Shown here one piece after another: positions 57,450 through 64,000 of a DNA stretch of 64,000 nt (position 1 is its first letter; each line of letters opens with the position of its first letter). The notes beneath the pieces are model-generated. The model was given only the letters and a program-made list of their open reading frames with translations. It searched no databases and was not told the origin of the DNA. The stretch is from an uncultured Desulfobulbus sp. (GTDB taxonomy: Bacteria; Desulfobacterota; Desulfobulbia; Desulfobulbales; Desulfobulbaceae): NCBI RefSeq assembly GCF_963665445.1, contig NZ_OY762276.1, positions 88,501 through 152,500 of the forward strand, read 5' to 3'. The position numbers were made by a program, and so were the translations under genes.

Positions 57450-57951
57450 GAGTGAGCGTGCATATCTCCTGGATGAGGAGTGGCTCTTGGTGCGTCACTC
57501 CGGCGAGATTCCTGAAGTGGCCCTCCATTCCAGTCTGTACTATCTCAAAGAGGATCCCGAGGGCCCGGGGCTGGTTCTCACCCTGGAGGAGGTGAGCTCC
57601 CTGCAGCAGGCCGCGATGGCCCGCTACGAGGAGATCATCCTGCGTGATCTTGATCCCGCAAACCGGGATCTTCCGCTCTTTCGCGGCATCCGGCGGGCCA
57701 ACCATAACTGGTACCGCTATGCCCGCTTCTGTGAACAGATCCAGATGGAGTGCGAAACCTTCCGTGCTCAGGCGGCCCAGGCCCTGCTGGGGTATGTGCA
57801 GCTGGAACAGGGAGAGGTGCAGGCGGGCGGGCGCAGGCCCACGATCAACTGTACCGCGGACGCCCTGATGACCTTCGCCCTGGCCTTGGGACTCGATGCA
57901 GCCGCCCTGCCCGCGAGTTGGGAAGAATTGTGTGAACAAGCACCGCGGTAG
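57442..57951 (+). CDS. Conserved hypothetical protein linked to hemA
   Basis: I do not recognise this 169-residue protein. It is acidic, has no signal peptide or membrane helix, and is mostly helical after residue 45. A patterned part reads FRGIRRANHNWYRYARFCEQ near residues 80-100. Its ATG lies 8 bases inside hemA, so it is translated with the tetrapyrrole genes and may act in heme handling or HemA control; this is inference from position only. Confidence 0.7.
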
Positions 57952-58008
57952 GTTTTTTTTACTTCTTTATGATGTGAGCTAATTTCCCGCAGTGACGGAG
58001 GAGGAGTC

Positions 58009-58974
58009 ATGATGCAGCCATTGCGTGTGGGGGTTGTCGGAGCCGGCCGCCACGGCAGCCGTTATGCCCGCCATATTCTCAACGACGTCGAAGGGCTGAC
58101 CCTTAGCGCCATCAGTCGTCGCAGCGATCAGGGCAAGGTTATGGCCTCGCAGTGGGGGTGCCGCTGGTATGGTGATTGGCAGGAGCTGGTTGACTCCCCG
58201 GAGGTCGACTGCGTGGTCGCCGCCTTACCGCCCACACTCAACCCGGCTGTCGCCCAGGCCTGTGCCGATGCCGGCAAGCCGCTGCTGCTGGAAAAGCCCA
58301 TGGCCGTCACCGTCGATGCGGCCCGGGCCATCATGGAAACCTTTGCCGCAAAGGGGCTGGGGCTCACCATCGGCCAGACCCTGCGCTACAACACCGTCAT
58401 CAACGCCCTGAGGGAACAGTTGCCCTCGATCGGCACTCTCTATAGTCTAACCGCCAATCAACGGCTGGAGCCGGCCGACCAGGCCTGGCTTGATCAGCCC
58501 GAGCATGCCGGTGCCGGCGTGAGTTACCATTCCGCGGTTCACATCTTTGACGCCATCCACTTTATCACCGGCCGAAAAATAGTGCGTGTCATGGCCCGAA
58601 CCCGATGTCTGCACAGCGCACGGCTCGAAGACCATCTGGTGGTGCTGGTGGAGTTGGAGGACGGACTGCTCGGGGTGATCGACTGCTCAAAAATCGGCCC
58701 GGCCCGTTCCGGCCGTTTTGAACTGATCGGTGACAAGGGACAGCTGCATGGGGATCAGGTGCATAACCAGCTGGAATTCATTGAGGGAGCACGTCGAAGC
58801 GAGATTGCCTGCGGCCCCCCGGTGAGCACCATTGTGCCGCTTCTTGAGGATTGGCAGCGTTTTCTGCGGGGGCAAGGAGAAAACCCCATCCCTCCGGAGG
58901 TGGGGCTTGCTGCGGTGCGGGTCTGTGCGGCCTGTCTGCACTCGGCCGCCCAGGGAGGATGGCAGGAGGTGTGA
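58009..58974 (+). CDS. Gfo/Idh/MocA-family oxidoreductase
   Basis: This 321-residue protein has the N-terminal Rossmann motif RVGVVGAGRHGSRYARHIL, the family motif LLLEKPMAVTVDAARAI near residue 95, and a C-terminal alpha/beta domain with YHSAVHIFDAIHF holding the likely catalytic histidine. Members oxidise or reduce sugars or sugar nucleotides with NAD(P). GGAGGAGG precedes the ATG pair at 58009 and 58012. The substrate is unknown. Confidence 0.9.
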   Translation: MMQPLRVGVVGAGRHGSRYARHILNDVEGLTLSAISRRSDQGKVMASQWGCRWYGDWQELVDSPEVDCVVAALPPTLNPAVAQACADAGKPLLLEKPMAVTVDAARAIMETFAAKGLGLTIGQTLRYNTVINALREQLPSIGTLYSLTANQRLEPADQAWLDQPEHAGAGVSYHSAVHIFDAIHFITGRKIVRVMARTRCLHSARLEDHLVVLVELEDGLLGVIDCSKIGPARSGRFELIGDKGQLHGDQVHNQLEFIEGARRSEIACGPPVSTIVPLLEDWQRFLRGQGENPIPPEVGLAAVRVCAACLHSAAQGGWQEV

Positions 58975-59005
58975 AAAGGGGAGCAGGTTAACTGCTCCCC
59001 TTTTT
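58974..59005. terminator. Bidirectional terminator between the Gfo/Idh/MocA and AICAR transformylase genes
   Basis: A 13-bp stem (58974-58986 with 58992-59004) with a 5-base loop has T on one side and A on the other, so it can end both convergent genes. It begins at the last base of one stop codon and ends three bases before the other. Confidence 0.93.
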
Positions 59006-59007
59006 CA

Positions 59008-60297
59008 TTAATGTTTAAACGAGCGTTGCCCGGTGTACATCATGGCGACCTGGGGATTGGCCTCGTTGCAGGCCTGGATCGACTCGAAGTCGCGAATGGA
59101 ACCGCCGGCCTGGAGAATGGCGGTCACGCCCTCGCGGATGCCGACATCGGCAGCGTCGCGGAAGGGGAAGAAGGCATCGGAGATCATGACCGACCCGGGG
59201 ATGCCGGCGCGATCGGCCTTGACCTTGGCGTCGATCGCCTCTTTCTCGGCCTTGTCCCGCTTCCCCTGTCCAATCTGCAGCACCAGGTCAGCATAGGGAA
59301 GCCCATAGGCATCGAAACAGGCAACGTCGGCGTATTTGACGTAGGCCTTGTGAATGGCGATCTCAGCCACACCGACCCGGTCCTGCTCACCGGCACCGAT
59401 GGCGGTGGTGCAGCCGTCCTTGACGTAGATGACCGAATTTGACGTCACCCCGTGCTCAACCGCCCAGCCAAAGAGCATGTCGTCGATCTCACGGGCAGAG
59501 GGTTGACGTTCACAGGCATACGCAACCCCCTTGTAGGTGGTGACTGCCGGTTTGAGATCCTGGGCCGAACGGATGGAGTTGACCGCCGACTGCTGGATAA
59601 TGATGCCGCCGTCGATCAGGGATTTGAAGTCGACAAAGCGGAATTTTTCGAATTCGGCCAGGCGGGAGATCCCTGCCATGCGAATCACGCGCAGATTCTT
59701 GCGGCGGGCGAGTATCTCGAGCACGCCGTCCTCGAAGTCAGGGGCGCAGACCACCTCCAGATAATTCTGCGCCATCAGCTCTGCGGTGTCCTTGTCCAGC
59801 GGCAGGCTGGTCACCACTGCGCCACCAAAGGCGGCGATGCGGTCGCAGCGGTTGGCCCGGTTGTAGGCATCGGCCAGGCTGGTGCCGATGGCGGCGCCGC
59901 AGGGATTGTTGTGCTTGAGGATGACCGCGGCCGGTTTGTCGATCAGGTACTTGATGATGTTGAGGCCATTGTCGACGTCAGTCAGATTGATTTTGCCCGG
60001 ATGTTTGCCCACCTGGACCATGTCTTCAACCGTAATCGCGCTGACCAGGCCGTTGCCCGGTTCGATGAATTGACACTCACCGAGCAGCAGGTTTCCGTTG
60101 ACCAGTTCGTAGAGGGCTGCTTCCTGGTCCGGATTCTCGCCGTACCGCAGGCCGCGCTCATCAACGGTGCCGTCCTCCATCGGAATCTTCCAGGTCTTTT
60201 TGCGGTACACCAGTTTCTGGTCGCCCAAGGTGATGGTCATGTCCATGGGAAAGGAATCGCCCAGGAGGGTTGAGTACATTTTTTTCAAATCGGTCAT
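59008..60297 (-). CDS. purH: Stand-alone AICAR formyltransferase (PurH C-terminal domain type)
   Basis: This 429-residue protein contains the AICAR transformylase motifs LRYGENPDQEAALY near residue 50, LKHNNPCGAAIG with the catalytic Lys-His pair near 127, and SDAFFPFRDAADVG near 385. The N-terminal IMP cyclohydrolase domain of standard PurH (about 190 residues) is absent. It formylates AICAR with 10-formyl-tetrahydrofolate in purine synthesis. The ring-closing step must be done by another protein. It lies 71 bases downstream of the glmU-like gene on the same strand. Confidence 0.92.
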   Translation of the reverse strand: MTDLKKMYSTLLGDSFPMDMTITLGDQKLVYRKKTWKIPMEDGTVDERGLRYGENPDQEAALYELVNGNLLLGECQFIEPGNGLVSAITVEDMVQVGKHPGKINLTDVDNGLNIIKYLIDKPAAVILKHNNPCGAAIGTSLADAYNRANRCDRIAAFGGAVVTSLPLDKDTAELMAQNYLEVVCAPDFEDGVLEILARRKNLRVIRMAGISRLAEFEKFRFVDFKSLIDGGIIIQQSAVNSIRSAQDLKPAVTTYKGVAYACERQPSAREIDDMLFGWAVEHGVTSNSVIYVKDGCTTAIGAGEQDRVGVAEIAIHKAYVKYADVACFDAYGLPYADLVLQIGQGKRDKAEKEAIDAKVKADRAGIPGSVMISDAFFPFRDAADVGIREGVTAILQAGGSIRDFESIQACNEANPQVAMMYTGQRSFKH

Positions 60298-60368
60298 GGG
60301 ATAGTGAGCTCCATAAGAAAATCAACCGGCATCGATCGCCGGAGAGAAGATGGGGTGTTGCTGGCCCG

Positions 60369-61391
60369 TCAGGATTGAGCGTGAACGGTTAACGGTGCCA
60401 CCTTGCTGTCGTCGTCCAGATTGCAATCAATGAGGACCGAGTTGGCGCCGACGCGCACCCGGTCACCCAGGCGGCAATTTTTCAGCACTGCACCGCTTTC
60501 AATACGGCATCCGGCACCCAGGGTGGTCCGGTCACAGAGACGGACGTTTGGTTCCAGGTGGCTGTCCGCGCCGATGCGGCAATCGCCTGCCACCAAAATG
60601 GTTTCCGGCGATTCCAGGGTAACGCCACCAAGCATCAACTCCCGGTTGCGCCGCTGTTGCAGGGTGGCCTGGGCCTGGACCAGTTCGACCCGGGAGTTGA
60701 CTCCCAAGACGTCGATGGCCTGGGGATGGACAAAGGTCTGGACAGGCAGCCTTTGCTCGTTGGCCAGGGCCACGATATCGGTGAGGTAGACCTCGCCCTG
60801 GGCATTGTTGGTGCCGACCTGGCGTAGGGCTTCAAAAAGAAAGGCCCGTTTGACCAGATAGATGCCGGCATTGATTTCCTTGATCTGCCGCTGGCTGTCA
60901 GTGGCATCCTTTTCTTCGACAATGGCCTGAATCCGTCCCTGGGCATCGTGGAGAATCCGTCCATAGCCAAAGGGTTCCTCCACCAGGGTGGTCATCAGGC
61001 TCAGGATCGCCCCTGTACTCCGATGGGCGGCAATCATCTCCTGCAGGGTTTCCGGACGAATCAGCGGGGTGTCGCCACAGAGGATCAGCACCTCGTCACT
61101 GTTCGCACAGGCCTGCTGGGCGCAGAGGACCGCATGACCGGTTCCCAGCTGCTGTTCCTGCACCACCGTGGTCACCCTATAGGGAGCCAGGGCCTGCTCG
61201 ACCTCGGCCCGCTGATGGCCGACGATCACGGCGCACTGGTCGATGCCGGCATTGTTGACCACATCAAGGACGTGGTGGAGCATGGGCCGGAAAAAGACCT
61301 GGTGCAGCACCTTGGCCACGGAAGATTTCATACGGGTTCCCTTGCCGGCGGCAAGGACAACGGCAATTATTGATGGCTGCATGGCGGGCAT
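60369..61391 (-). CDS. glmU: Short GlmU: UDP-GlcNAc pyrophosphorylase without full acetyltransferase domain
   Basis: From the ATG at 61391 (or 61382, with AGGA eight bases upstream) the protein has about 340 residues, against some 455 for normal GlmU. The uridyltransferase half is complete: VVLAAGKGTRMKSSVAKVLH, QQLGTGHAVL, LCGDTPLI and an EINAGIY motif. The left-handed beta-helix has only about four turns and the frame stops at VHAQS, before the acetyl-CoA binding region. It should make UDP-GlcNAc from GlcNAc-1-phosphate; acetylation of glucosamine-1-phosphate must come from another protein. A nucleotidyltransferase for another sugar is also possible. Confidence 0.85.
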   Translation of the reverse strand: MPAMQPSIIAVVLAAGKGTRMKSSVAKVLHQVFFRPMLHHVLDVVNNAGIDQCAVIVGHQRAEVEQALAPYRVTTVVQEQQLGTGHAVLCAQQACANSDEVLILCGDTPLIRPETLQEMIAAHRSTGAILSLMTTLVEEPFGYGRILHDAQGRIQAIVEEKDATDSQRQIKEINAGIYLVKRAFLFEALRQVGTNNAQGEVYLTDIVALANEQRLPVQTFVHPQAIDVLGVNSRVELVQAQATLQQRRNRELMLGGVTLESPETILVAGDCRIGADSHLEPNVRLCDRTTLGAGCRIESGAVLKNCRLGDRVRVGANSVLIDCNLDDDSKVAPLTVHAQS

Positions 61392-61472
61392 TCCTGATCT
61401 CTGAGAAAGATTGACGGTAAACACAACACTGTAGAAAAAAAATGTCCGTTTGACAAGCATCTCCTAAACCGT

Positions 61473-61486
61473 TTTTCCCGGGAAAA
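61473..61486. promoter_or_regulatory. 14-bp palindrome in the glmU/methionine synthase divergent region
   Basis: TTTTCCCGGGAAAA is a perfect palindrome between divergent genes. A direct repeat of TATTTGAA at ten-base period (61611-61628) lies nearer the plus-strand gene. Both are operator-like; no regulator is identified. Confidence 0.4.
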
Positions 61487-61646
61487 GAACCTGTAATCAG
61501 GACCATGATCTCATATTGGGAAAAAAGTGATGCAAACCCGGGGTAAGATCCTTAGAGTGTGCGGACCGCCAGCCGGCCACAACGAAGAAAGAGATGTTCT
61601 CTCACCCCACTATTTGAAAATATTTGAACCACGAGAAAAATCACGA

Positions 61647-62570
61647 ATGCGACCACAAGATCATGAGGTGCTGATCCTCGACGGTGCCTGCGGAACCAAT
61701 CTTCAGGAAATGATTATCCCGATGTCGGCCTGGGAGGGCAAGGAGGGATGCAACGAACTCCTCAACCTGACTTCCCCGGAGACCATTGTTGCCCTGCACA
61801 AAAGCTTTGTCGATGCCGGTGCCATGGTCATCGAGACCAACTCCTTTGGGGCGAGCCGGATTGTCCTGGAGGAGTACGGCCTGGAGAATCAGGTCGAGGC
61901 GATCAACCGGGCTGCGGTGGAAAACGCTCGCAAGGCCATCGGCGGCAAGGCAAACACCTACATTGCCGGCTCCATCGGGCCGGGCACCAAACTGCCGTCG
62001 CTTGGTCATATCAGCGTTGAGGCCCTGGCTGCCGCCTACAGCGAACAGATGGAGGCCCTGATCAAGGCAGGAGTGGACATGCTCATTATCGAAACCTGCC
62101 AGGACCTCTTGCAGGTCAAGACCGCCATGACCACCTGTTTTGAAACCCTGGAGCGTTTGCACACCGCTATTCCGGTGATGGCCTCGGTGACCATCGAGCG
62201 TACCGGGACCATGCTGGTCGGCACCGATATCGCGGCGGCAGCGGTTACCTTCGAGCCTTTTCCGATTTTTTCCTTTGGCCTCAACTGCGCCACAGGCCCC
62301 CAGGACATGGAATCGCATATCCGCTGGCTGAGCCGGAACTGGCCCAAACGGATCTCCTGTGTGCCCAATCAGGGCTTGCCGGAGGTTGTCCAGGGCAAAA
62401 CCTGCTACTCGCTGACCCCTGAGCAGTATGCCCAGGAGATGAAACGGTTCGTCACCGAATACGGGGTGAGCGTGGTCGGCGGTTGCTGCGGCACCACGGC
62501 CGCTCACATCAAGAAACTGGTGGAAACGCTTGCCGGCGTCAAGCCCGCTGTTCGGGAGGTGATCGCATGA
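61647..62570 (+). CDS. Homocysteine S-methyltransferase domain protein (MetH module 1)
   Basis: The ATG at 61647 gives 307 residues starting just before VLILDGACGTNLQEM; the frame is open to a GTG at 61527, but the added 40 residues do not look like the family. The zinc cysteines are in GLNCATGP near residue 210 and VVGGCCGTT near 275. It transfers the methyl group from methyl-cobalamin to homocysteine. In Escherichia coli this is the N-terminal module of MetH; here it is a separate gene overlapping the cobalamin module by 4 bases. Confidence 0.92.
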   Translation: MRPQDHEVLILDGACGTNLQEMIIPMSAWEGKEGCNELLNLTSPETIVALHKSFVDAGAMVIETNSFGASRIVLEEYGLENQVEAINRAAVENARKAIGGKANTYIAGSIGPGTKLPSLGHISVEALAAAYSEQMEALIKAGVDMLIIETCQDLLQVKTAMTTCFETLERLHTAIPVMASVTIERTGTMLVGTDIAAAAVTFEPFPIFSFGLNCATGPQDMESHIRWLSRNWPKRISCVPNQGLPEVVQGKTCYSLTPEQYAQEMKRFVTEYGVSVVGGCCGTTAAHIKKLVETLAGVKPAVREVIA

Positions 62571-64000
62571 AGCCGTCGGTTGCAAGTCTCTACCAGGCCG
62601 TTGAACTGCAGCAGGAGATTCCGCCGCTGTTGATCGGCGAACGGGCCAACTCCAATGGCTCGAAAAAATTCCGTGAGCTGCTTTTGGCCGACGATTACCA
62701 GGCCTGCCTGAAGATTGCGGTCGAACAGGAGAACAAGGGTGCCCATGTGATCGATCTCTGCACCGCCTATGCCGGGCGGGATGAGCTCAAAGATCTCACC
62801 ACCCTGGTGAGCCTCTGCGCAGCCAGTCTCAAGGCGCCGTTGATGATCGACTCGACCACCCCCGAGTGCATCGAGGCCTGCCTCCGCATCTATCCGGGCC
62901 GGGCGATCATCAACTCGGTCAACCTCGAGGATGGCGGCGTCAATATTCGCCGGGTCTGCAAGGCCGCGAAAAAATACGGCGCAGCAGTGGTCGCCCTGAC
63001 CATTGACGAGAAGGGCATGGCCATGACCAGCAGCGACAAGATCCGCATTGCCAAGGCGATCCATGCCATTGCCGTGGATGAGTGCGGCTTGCGTTCCCAT
63101 GATCTGCTCTTTGACTGCCTGACCTTCACCGTGGGCTCAGGCGACGAAAGTCTTCGCGAGGCGGCCATCCAGACCCTCGAAGGCATTCGCCTGATCAAAA
63201 AAGAGTTGCCGGGCTGCCTGACTGTGCTGGGCCTGAGCAATATCTCCTTTGGACTGGCCCCCCAGGCACGGCGTATCCTCAACTCTGTCTTTCTCCACGA
63301 GGCGGTGGGAGCCGGTCTGGATGCCGCCATCGTCGATGCGGCCAAGATCATTCCCCTGGCCCGAATTCCGGAGGAGGATCGTCAGGTCTGTCTGGAGCTG
63401 CTCCATAACCGTCAAGGCGGGGCTGACAAAGATCCACTGATGCGGTTCATCGAGTATTTCACCGATAAGACCGCGACTACGGGCGAGGAAGAGCAGGGCA
63501 GTGATCGTACCGTTGAGGAGCAGCTCTTTGCCAAGGTAATGAATGGCGACAAGGACGAGATTGAAGACTTGCTGGCCATTTTGCGACAGCGATTCAAGCC
63601 GATCGATATCATCAACCAGATTCTTGTGCCGGCAATGCGCCACGTCGGTGAATTGTTCGGCAAGGGTGAAATCCTCCTGCCCTTTGTTCTTCAATCCGCG
63701 GAGGTCATGAAGACTTCCGTCTCCCTGCTTGAGCCCTTCATGGACAAGACCGATGGCGATTCGACCACCAAGATTCTCCTGGCCACGGTCCAGGGGGATG
63801 TCCATGATATCGGCAAGAACCTGGTGGATATCATCCTCAGCAATAACGGCTACAAGGTCTACAATATCGGTATCAAGATGCCGGCGGAGACCATTATCGA
63901 AAAGGCCAAGGAGTACAAGGTCGACATGATCGGCCTGAGCGGCCTGCTCGTCAAATCGGCCCTGGTGATGCAAGATTCCATGCATCAGTACCGCGACGCC
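62567..64000 (+). CDS. metH: Cobalamin-dependent methionine synthase, folate and B12 modules (partial, runs off the window)
   Basis: This frame is open for 478 codons to the right edge. Residues about 19-270 are the methyltetrahydrofolate-binding barrel (LLIGERANSNGSKKFREL, LMIDSTTP). A helical cap follows at about 310-385. The B12-binding domain has DVHDIGKNLVDIIL with the cobalt ligand H413 and GLSGLLVKS. It takes a methyl from methyl-THF to cobalamin for the homocysteine module upstream. Whether a SAM-dependent reactivation domain follows cannot be seen. Confidence 0.93.
   Translation, partial: MKPSVASLYQAVELQQEIPPLLIGERANSNGSKKFRELLLADDYQACLKIAVEQENKGAHVIDLCTAYAGRDELKDLTTLVSLCAASLKAPLMIDSTTPECIEACLRIYPGRAIINSVNLEDGGVNIRRVCKAAKKYGAAVVALTIDEKGMAMTSSDKIRIAKAIHAIAVDECGLRSHDLLFDCLTFTVGSGDESLREAAIQTLEGIRLIKKELPGCLTVLGLSNISFGLAPQARRILNSVFLHEAVGAGLDAAIVDAAKIIPLARIPEEDRQVCLELLHNRQGGADKDPLMRFIEYFTDKTATTGEEEQGSDRTVEEQLFAKVMNGDKDEIEDLLAILRQRFKPIDIINQILVPAMRHVGELFGKGEILLPFVLQSAEVMKTSVSLLEPFMDKTDGDSTTKILLATVQGDVHDIGKNLVDIILSNNGYKVYNIGIKMPAETIIEKAKEYKVDMIGLSGLLVKSALVMQDSMHQYRDA

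Noticed and set aside
61500-61646. Cobalamin or SAM/SAH riboswitch before the methionine synthase genes
   Set aside because: No convincing B12 box or riboswitch core could be found by eye; a covariance-model scan would decide.

Overview
The window looks like chromosomal DNA of an anaerobic, sulfate-reducing bacterium of the Desulfobacterota, most likely a relative of Desulfobulbus. The main pointer is a true DsrC (40121-40441) with the two C-terminal cysteines spaced C-x10-C. Supporting signs are an F-type ATPase operon with paired b'/b subunits and no a or c subunit, a siroheme/c-type cytochrome/ALA gene set, and GC-rich coding DNA. Assignment to a family is inference from gene content. No rRNA, tRNA, insertion sequence, phage or CRISPR array was seen.

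Layout. 1-2740: end of an ole cluster (oleB tail, oleC, oleD) for long-chain olefins. 3041-9100: atpF'-F-H-A-G-D-C, closed by a strong terminator. 9443-15179 (minus): yfcE-like phosphoesterase, HIT protein, mutS, and further on an AmiC-type amidase. 15473-16960: efp and its lysyl-modifying enzyme epmA. 17013-21159: a PPP phosphatase divergent from a three-gene polysaccharide chain-length/tyrosine-kinase set. 21364-24955: carbonic anhydrase, a one-piece endonuclease III-exonuclease III fusion, an orphan NarL-type regulator and HU. 24999-27838 (minus): lgt and mnmG. 28254-33056: the classic rpmH-rnpA-yidD-yidC-jag-mnmE run. 33170-36917 (minus): an SLOG-like protein, cmoB, cmoA and galE. 37122-39925: 4-OT tautomerase, ligA, acylphosphatase and a small zinc-ribbon protein. 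40121-42567: dsrC divergent from a PpiD-like chaperone. 42845-49724: a 1394-residue SNF2 ATPase convergent with a GH17-GT2 glucan synthase. 49986-52580 (minus): surA-like, rodZ-like, recO. 52855-53665: a TlpA-like thioredoxin and a small secreted cysteine protein. 53962-58974: a methyltransferase, then met8-like, ccsA-like, hemA, an unknown gene and a Gfo/Idh/MocA oxidoreductase. 59008-61391 (minus): stand-alone AICAR transformylase and a short GlmU. 61647-64000: methionine synthase split into two genes, the second cut by the window end.

Most of the window is housekeeping: tRNA wobble modification (mnmG, mnmE, cmoA, cmoB), translation (rpmH, rnpA, efp, epmA), envelope biogenesis (yidC, lgt, surA, ppiD, rodZ), DNA repair (mutS, nth-xth, ligA, recO) and energy metabolism (atp, dsrC). 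The more unusual content is in protein architecture: the Nth-ExoIII fusion, a b subunit with an exported His-rich repeat, a GlmU without its acetyltransferase half, an AICAR transformylase without cyclohydrolase, and a split MetH. There is no obvious defence island or mobile system. The most novel single item is the repair-enzyme fusion at 22166-23614.
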